Part shown: one piece after another, positions 14,034 to 18,447 of the stretch
Layout of the letters: each line of letters opens with the position of its first letter
Numbering within the stretch: position 1 is the first letter of the stretch
From: Paenibacillus sp. FSL H7-0331
GTDB lineage: Bacteria > Bacillota > Bacilli > Paenibacillales > NBRC-103111
Reading direction: 5' to 3'
NCBI RefSeq assembly: GCF_001956045.1
Contig: NZ_MRTH01000066.1
Location: 1-18,447, forward strand
DNA: 18,447 nucleotides
Notes under the pieces: generated by a model
The model's database searches: none
What the model was told of the DNA's origin: nothing
The model's input: only the letters and a program-made list of their open reading frames with translations
Program-made: the position numbers and the translations under genes

Positions 14034-15146
14034 ATGATGAAAAAAATGGCAAGTGTATCTTTGTTGTCGGTCCTGTGTCTAGCGGTAACTGCTTGCGGTG
14101 GCGGCAATAATAACGGTAATGCTGCAGGGACTACCCCACCGGCCAACACCCCGTCTGCATCTGCACCGGCAGCCAATGAACCGGTTAAGAATGAGAAGCT
14201 GATTGTTTATACGAATGCGAACTCCGATGGGCGCGGCGAATGGTTAATTGAGAAAGCGAAAAGCGCTGGCTTCGAGATGGAGCTTGTTGGAGCAGGTGGC
14301 GCCAACCTGACGAACCGATTGATTGCAGAGAAGAACAATCCGGTTGCGGACGTTGTGTTCGGTTTGAACAATATGCTTTATGAAAATTTGAAGAAGGAAA
14401 ACGTCCTGACCAAATATGTCCCGAAGTGGGCTGGAGAAGTTGAGCCGGGCTTAAACGATCCGGAAGGCTTCTATCACGGTCTTGTGAAGCAAGCGATTCT
14501 GCTTGGCTATAATCCGAAAAATTTTACAGCCGAAACGGCACCAAAGGATTGGACGGACCTCTACAAAAATGCAGCACTCAAGGGCAAATATGAAGCGCCT
14601 ACCCTGCTTGGACAAATTACGCCGCAACTCGTAGTAGCGGGAATTCTGACCAGATACCAGGACCCGAAGGGTGAACTTGGCATTTCCAAGCAAGGCTGGG
14701 ATGAAGTTAAGCAATTATTTGACAACGGTGTTAGAGCGGTCGAAGGAGAGGACTTCTACGCCAACCTGGCAAGTGGAAAAACGCCGCTTGGAGCCGTGGT
14801 TTCCGGTACACTCAGCAAGAAGGAAGAGCAGTATAAAGTGAAGGCAGGCATCGTAAGTCCGCAAATCGGCGTGCCTATGATCGTGGAGCACGTAGCGATT
14901 ATTAACGGTACCAAGAAGAAGGCAACGGCAGAACGGTTCGCCGAGTGGATTGGAACCGCTGAGGTTCAAGGAGAATTTGCCGCTAAGTTCAACTCCATGC
15001 CTGCAAATACGAAAGCAGTGGCCAAAGCCAATGAGCCCGTGAAAGCATTATATGCTACTTTGAAAGCTCAGCCTCTGGATTGGGGTTTCATTGCCAACAA
15101 CATTGGAAAATGGGTAGAGAAAATTGAATTGCAGATCATGAAATAA
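14034..15146 (+). CDS. ABC transporter solute-binding lipoprotein
   Basis: The 370-residue protein has a lipoprotein signal (MMKKMASVSLLSVLCLAVTAC) with the lipid-modified cysteine C21, and a glycine/asparagine/proline-rich linker. A type II binding domain begins at KLIVYTNANSDGRGEWLIEK. It resembles the iron(III)/2-aminoethylphosphonate/sugar-phosphate (AfuA, FbpA) branch of family 1 binding proteins: LIAEKNNPVADVVFGLNN and the end GEFAAKFNSMPANTKAVA. I start at ATG 14034, because AAAGGAG (14016-14022) overlaps the in-frame GTG at 14022 and so must be its ribosome binding site. It captures the substrate outside the membrane for the ATPase and permease downstream. Confidence 0.9.
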   Translation: MMKKMASVSLLSVLCLAVTACGGGNNNGNAAGTTPPANTPSASAPAANEPVKNEKLIVYTNANSDGRGEWLIEKAKSAGFEMELVGAGGANLTNRLIAEKNNPVADVVFGLNNMLYENLKKENVLTKYVPKWAGEVEPGLNDPEGFYHGLVKQAILLGYNPKNFTAETAPKDWTDLYKNAALKGKYEAPTLLGQITPQLVVAGILTRYQDPKGELGISKQGWDEVKQLFDNGVRAVEGEDFYANLASGKTPLGAVVSGTLSKKEEQYKVKAGIVSPQIGVPMIVEHVAIINGTKKKATAERFAEWIGTAEVQGEFAAKFNSMPANTKAVAKANEPVKALYATLKAQPLDWGFIANNIGKWVEKIELQIMK

Positions 15147-15167
15147 ATAAAACGAAATGAATAACGG

Positions 15168-15203
15168 ACTGCATATTGGTGCTCCAATATGCAGTTGTTC
15201 TTT
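15168..15203 (+). terminator. Intra-operon hairpin after the binding-protein gene
   Basis: ACTGCATATTGG (15168-15179) and CCAATATGCAGT (15184-15195) form a perfect 12-bp stem with a TGCT loop, followed by TGTTCTTT. The weak T-tract suggests partial termination or 3'-end protection, so that the binding protein is made in excess over the membrane parts. Confidence 0.65.
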
Positions 15204-15233
15204 AAGAAATTAAAAAAAGGTATAGGAGTAACT

Positions 15234-16241
15234 ATGATAACATTTAATGATATTCAAATAAAATTTGGTAATTTCCATGCTATCAAAAACCTGAATCTGC
15301 ACATAAAAGAAGGCGAGTTTTTTACCTTTCTCGGTCCGTCAGGGTGCGGGAAAACAACGATTCTTCGCAGTCTGGTCGGATTCATTAAGCCTACGAGCGG
15401 GCAAATTATGTTAGGCGATAGGGATATCACGAATGTGCCTATAGAAAAAAGAGCGATCAGCATGGTGTTCCAAAGCTATGCCCTGTTTCCGACCATGAAC
15501 GTTTATGAGAATATTGCCTTTGGCCTGCGTGTCAAGAAAGCTTCGAAGGCCGAAATAGATCGGGAAGTGCGTGACATTGCCCAGAAGGTGGATTTGAAGG
15601 AGGAGCAGATTTTTAAAAAAGTGTCGGAGTTGTCTGGCGGCCAGCAGCAGCGAGTAGCTATTGCCAGAGCGCTGATTCTAAAGCCGAGCATTCTGGCGCT
15701 GGATGAGCCTTTATCTAATTTGGACGCCAAGCTAAGGGTACAATTACGAAATGAGTTGAAAAATCTTCAAAAGAAGTTCGGGATCACGACCATCTATGTT
15801 ACTCATGATCAGGAAGAAGCGTTAACCTTGTCTGATCGAATCGCCGTATTCAACAATGGAATCGTAGAGCAAGTCGACATTCCCAAGGAAGTCTACAATC
15901 AATCTAAAACGGAATTTGTATGCAATTTCATAGGTGATATCAACAAGATCGATCAGCAGATTATTAAAAACAGTCGGTTGAAGGATTTCATCGATCCGAA
16001 TAAAATAGCCTACATCCGCAACGAAAAAGTGAGCTTACTGCCTCTGCCGAGTACGGATGCCGTGCAATTGAAGGGTACTATCGTGGATCAGGAGTTTTAT
16101 GGACTATACAGCAAATATTTAATAGAGGTTGCCGGTGGGGGGCTGCTAAAGACGATCGAGAAGGAAAGCGGGCTTGCTCATAATAAAGTCGGTGACGATA
16201 TTGATATATACATCAATGTCAGCGATATTCTGCAGTACTAG
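15234..16241 (+). CDS. ABC transporter ATP-binding protein
   Basis: The 335-residue importer ATPase has Walker A GPSGCGKTT (34-42), the Q-loop in MVFQSYALFP (Q80), signature LSGGQ (133-137), Walker B ILALDEP (153-159) and the H-loop histidine H191 in VTHD. A C-terminal TOBE-like regulatory region of about 100 residues follows, as in the PotA/FbpC/AfuC group. The start at 15234 is chosen because TAGGAG lies 5 nt upstream; an in-frame ATG at 15189 falls inside the hairpin. It powers the permease encoded next. Confidence 0.95.
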   Translation: MITFNDIQIKFGNFHAIKNLNLHIKEGEFFTFLGPSGCGKTTILRSLVGFIKPTSGQIMLGDRDITNVPIEKRAISMVFQSYALFPTMNVYENIAFGLRVKKASKAEIDREVRDIAQKVDLKEEQIFKKVSELSGGQQQRVAIARALILKPSILALDEPLSNLDAKLRVQLRNELKNLQKKFGITTIYVTHDQEEALTLSDRIAVFNNGIVEQVDIPKEVYNQSKTEFVCNFIGDINKIDQQIIKNSRLKDFIDPNKIAYIRNEKVSLLPLPSTDAVQLKGTIVDQEFYGLYSKYLIEVAGGGLLKTIEKESGLAHNKVGDDIDIYINVSDILQY

Positions 16242-16255
16242 GGGAAGGAGGAAGT

Positions 16256-17968
16256 ATGTTGAACGCAGAGAAAATAAAAAAAAGGCTCACATCCATCAAT
16301 CCGACTGCATTCGTTTTTTACGCTCTGATAGCCTGGTTTGTCGTTGCCTTTCTGATCTATCCCAACATTAATATCTATTATGAAATCTTTTTTAAGGGCG
16401 GCAAATTTTCGTTCGCGGCGGCAGAGAAGCTGTTTTCATCCGAACGTGCGATGAGAAGCTTGTATAACAGCTTTATTCTGGCTGTATCGCTTGTTTTTAC
16501 GGTAAATATTGTTGGCGTTACTTTGGTTCTGATCTCGGAGTATTTTGATATCAAAGGTGCGAAAATTTTAAGACTTGGCTATTTTACTACCCTTATCTAT
16601 AGCGGTGTTGTATTAGTGTCCGGATATAAATTCGTATATGGTGAAAATGGCTTCATGACCAAGGTTTTGGTCAATTTGTTTCCTTCCTTTGATACGACAT
16701 GGTTTCACGGCTACTGGGCTGTTCTATTCGTAATGACCTTCGCCTGTACGTCCAACCACGTCCTGTTTCTAAGCAATGCCATTCGTAAAATTGATTTTCA
16801 AACCGTAGAAGCGGCAAAAAATATGGGCGCATCCACCTTTTATATCCTGTGGAGGGTGGTTCTTCCGGTCTTGAAGCCTACGATGTTTGCGCTGACGATT
16901 CTGATCTTCCTGACAGGCTTGGCTGCAACGTCCGCTCCACTGATCCTGGGGGGAGTAGAGTTTCAAACGATCACGCCGATGATCCTGACCTTCTCGAACA
17001 GTGTGTCCTCCAGAGATCTGGCCGCGCTTCTGGCGCTCATACTCGGTCTGGCTACTTTAGTTTTGTTGACCATTATGATCAGATTTGAACGAAAAGGCAA
17101 TTTCATGTCCGTTTCCAAAGTAAAATCGGAGCTGGTCAAGCAGAAGATCAACAATAAGCTTGCCAATATAGCCGCGCACATTCTGGCTTACTTCCTGTTT
17201 CTCCTTTATATCATTCCGGTCGTTCTTATTATGATGTTTTCATTTACGGATGCTCACAGCATATCTACGGCAACGCTCAGCCTTAACAGCTTCTCCTTAA
17301 GCAATTACATGAATGTGTTCTCCAACATGTCCGCATTCAAGCCTTATCTGGTGAGCATTGTGTATGCCGCTGCAGCATCGGTAACCGTTGTGGCCCTGGC
17401 CTTGGCGGCGTCGAGAATATTGCATAAGTTCAAGAACAAATGGACCATTGCTCTAGAGTACGCGCTATTGATCCCGTGGATGCTGCCTTCGACATTAATC
17501 GCAATCGGGCTCATCGTAACTTTTAACTCACCCAGACTGATTATCGGTAATTCGATATTAGTGGGAACGGTCTGGATGCTATTTCTTGCCTACGTCATCG
17601 TACACATTCCGTTCACCCTCCGAATGGTGAAAGCGTCCTTCTTCAGTCTGGACGGTAATCTGGAGGATGCGGCGAAAAATTTGGGTGCCAAGTCTTTCTA
17701 TACGTTCACGAAAGTATTGTTACCGATCATACTCCCGTCAACGCTAGCCGTGCTTGCTTTGAATTTCAATGGTATTTTGGCGGATTACGATCTAACCGTA
17801 TTCCTCTATCATCCTTTGTACCAGCCTCTTGGCATCGTTATCAAAAACAGTACGGATGCACAGGCTCTGGCTGACACCAAAGCGTTAACCTTGGTATATT
17901 CCGTCATATTGATGATCATGTCCGCTATTACGTTATACTTTGTTTATGGAAGAAAAAGTAAGCGTTGA
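16256..17968 (+). CDS. ABC transporter permease, two fused membrane domains
   Basis: The 570-residue protein carries two binding-protein-dependent permease domains in one chain. The first has its EAA loop at about 185-206 (EAAKNMGASTFYILWRVVLP). The second has DAAKNLGAKSFYTFTKVLLP at about 474-493. A charged linker near 270-300 separates the halves, with about six membrane helices each. This FbpB/AfuB-like fusion means one gene supplies the whole channel. GGAAGGAGG precedes the ATG, and the stop of the ATPase gene is 14 bases upstream. Known relatives move ferric iron, 2-aminoethylphosphonate or hexose phosphate; the PhnP-like neighbour favours a phosphorus-containing substrate. Confidence 0.93.
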   Translation: MLNAEKIKKRLTSINPTAFVFYALIAWFVVAFLIYPNINIYYEIFFKGGKFSFAAAEKLFSSERAMRSLYNSFILAVSLVFTVNIVGVTLVLISEYFDIKGAKILRLGYFTTLIYSGVVLVSGYKFVYGENGFMTKVLVNLFPSFDTTWFHGYWAVLFVMTFACTSNHVLFLSNAIRKIDFQTVEAAKNMGASTFYILWRVVLPVLKPTMFALTILIFLTGLAATSAPLILGGVEFQTITPMILTFSNSVSSRDLAALLALILGLATLVLLTIMIRFERKGNFMSVSKVKSELVKQKINNKLANIAAHILAYFLFLLYIIPVVLIMMFSFTDAHSISTATLSLNSFSLSNYMNVFSNMSAFKPYLVSIVYAAAASVTVVALALAASRILHKFKNKWTIALEYALLIPWMLPSTLIAIGLIVTFNSPRLIIGNSILVGTVWMLFLAYVIVHIPFTLRMVKASFFSLDGNLEDAAKNLGAKSFYTFTKVLLPIILPSTLAVLALNFNGILADYDLTVFLYHPLYQPLGIVIKNSTDAQALADTKALTLVYSVILMIMSAITLYFVYGRKSKR

Positions 17969-18073
17969 AAGATGTGCTGACCTATGCAGGTGATTTTTGT
18001 CATCTCGGCATCGGCGATATATGGATTTACCTAACCGCAGTTCGTTGCTATGAAACACTGTCAGAAGTATTAG

Positions 18074-18110
18074 GGCACCCATATCGTCAACAGGGTGCCT
18101 TAAAATTTTG
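18074..18110 (+). terminator. Terminator of the ABC operon
   Basis: GGCACCC (18074-18080) pairs with GGGTGCC (18093-18099) around a 12-nt loop, followed by TTAAAATTTT. It lies about 105 bases after the permease stop; nothing else is seen in between. Confidence 0.65.
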
Positions 18111-18227
18111 CCGTTAGAGTGATACGAAGAATCCTACCACAAATAAAGGCAAGCTTTTAAATGAATGGGCCATAAATGTCAATGGTCTTTCATCAGCATC
18201 CCGAAGTGGGAAGCGTATCAAGTACAC

Positions 18228-18256
18228 TTGCCATTTGTTTGATACCAAACTATAAT
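18228..18256 (+). promoter_or_regulatory. Promoter and operator of the second marR copy
   Basis: TTGCCA (18228-18233), 17 nt and TATAAT (18251-18256). The operator in the spacer, GTTTGATACCAAAC, differs from the first copy by one base (T to C), which breaks the symmetry and may weaken autorepression. The ATG again lies 7 nt after the -10, giving a leaderless transcript. Confidence 0.75.
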
Positions 18257-18262
18257 GTGGTT

Positions 18263-18447
18263 ATGGAAAATAGAGATGCTATTTCATTAATCTCCAAAAT
18301 TAGAGAGAAAGTCAATCGGTTTATTGTAGAAGAGATGGTGAAGAATGGGGTAGACGGTATAGGCACTTCGCATGGTGATATCTTCTATGCGCTATTTAAG
18401 AACCCCAGACTCACGATGGCGGACATTTCTAAAAGGATTAATAAGGA
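18263..18447 (+). CDS. MarR family regulator, second copy (runs off the window)
   Basis: The visible 61 residues are open: MENRDAISLISKIREKVNRF, IVEEMVKNGVDGIGTSHGDI, FYALFKNPRLTMADISKRIN. They cover the first dimerisation helix and the start of the DNA-binding domain. The two A bases missing in the first copy are present here, so this is the probably functional version. Apart from that, only one base differs from the first copy over the compared coding stretch. What lies downstream, possibly another hydrolase, is outside the window. Confidence 0.85.
   Translation, partial: MENRDAISLISKIREKVNRFIVEEMVKNGVDGIGTSHGDIFYALFKNPRLTMADISKRINK

Larger units (their letters stand above)
18132..18447 (+). 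repeat. Direct repeat, copy B (marR promoter and gene start)
   Basis: It corresponds to 9085-9398 with a constant offset of 9047 until the 2-nt difference in the coding part. It is cut by the window end, so its true length is unknown. Confidence 0.9.

Noticed and set aside
1..18447. CRISPR array, tRNA or rRNA genes, phage integrase
   Set aside because: No regularly spaced repeats, no cloverleaf-type sequence and no integrase motifs were seen on either strand.

Overview
The window looks like chromosome of a Bacillota of the Paenibacillus kind. The reasons are strong AGGAGG-type ribosome binding sites, TTG starts, a GntR-LacI chimeric regulator, HxlR, DUF4304 and VanZ proteins, an IS1182-type transposase and moderate GC content. 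The genus is an inference from style, not from a marker gene.

Left part (1-7043). The 5' half of an IS1182-type element runs off the left edge. It is followed by a VOC-fold protein and an AraC regulator on the minus strand, then an orphan trpB with its own terminator. Next come a divergent pair (Rossmann-fold F420/NADP oxidoreductase-like gene against an HxlR regulator), a frameshifted gene remnant leading into a DUF4304 gene, and a conserved-looking protein of unknown function behind a palindrome-containing promoter.

Middle (7439-10511). Two small regulator-plus-target units lie here. The first is a MerR regulator overlapping two AHSA1/SRPBCC genes by ATGA, behind a promoter whose 19-nt spacer carries a 13-bp palindrome. 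The second is a MarR gene broken by a 2-nt deletion, followed by an alpha/beta hydrolase. The same 12-bp palindrome (TTTGATATCAAA) sits in both the marR promoter and the hydrolase promoter region.

Decay zone (10512-12000). This AT-rich 1.5 kb holds gene fragments: a VanZ-like gene whose two halves now lie on opposite strands, the tail of an exported-type protein with its terminator, and several short open frames.

Right part (12003-18447). A compact five-gene operon encodes a GntR-LacI regulator, a PhnP-like metallo-beta-lactamase-fold hydrolase, a lipoprotein solute-binding protein, an ABC ATPase and a fused two-domain permease. It looks like an uptake system for a phosphorylated or phosphonate-type compound, coupled to a cytoplasmic phosphodiesterase. 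A terminator follows. The window then ends inside a second copy of marR that lacks the 2-nt deletion of the first copy. The two copies are almost identical in the coding part but clearly diverged upstream.
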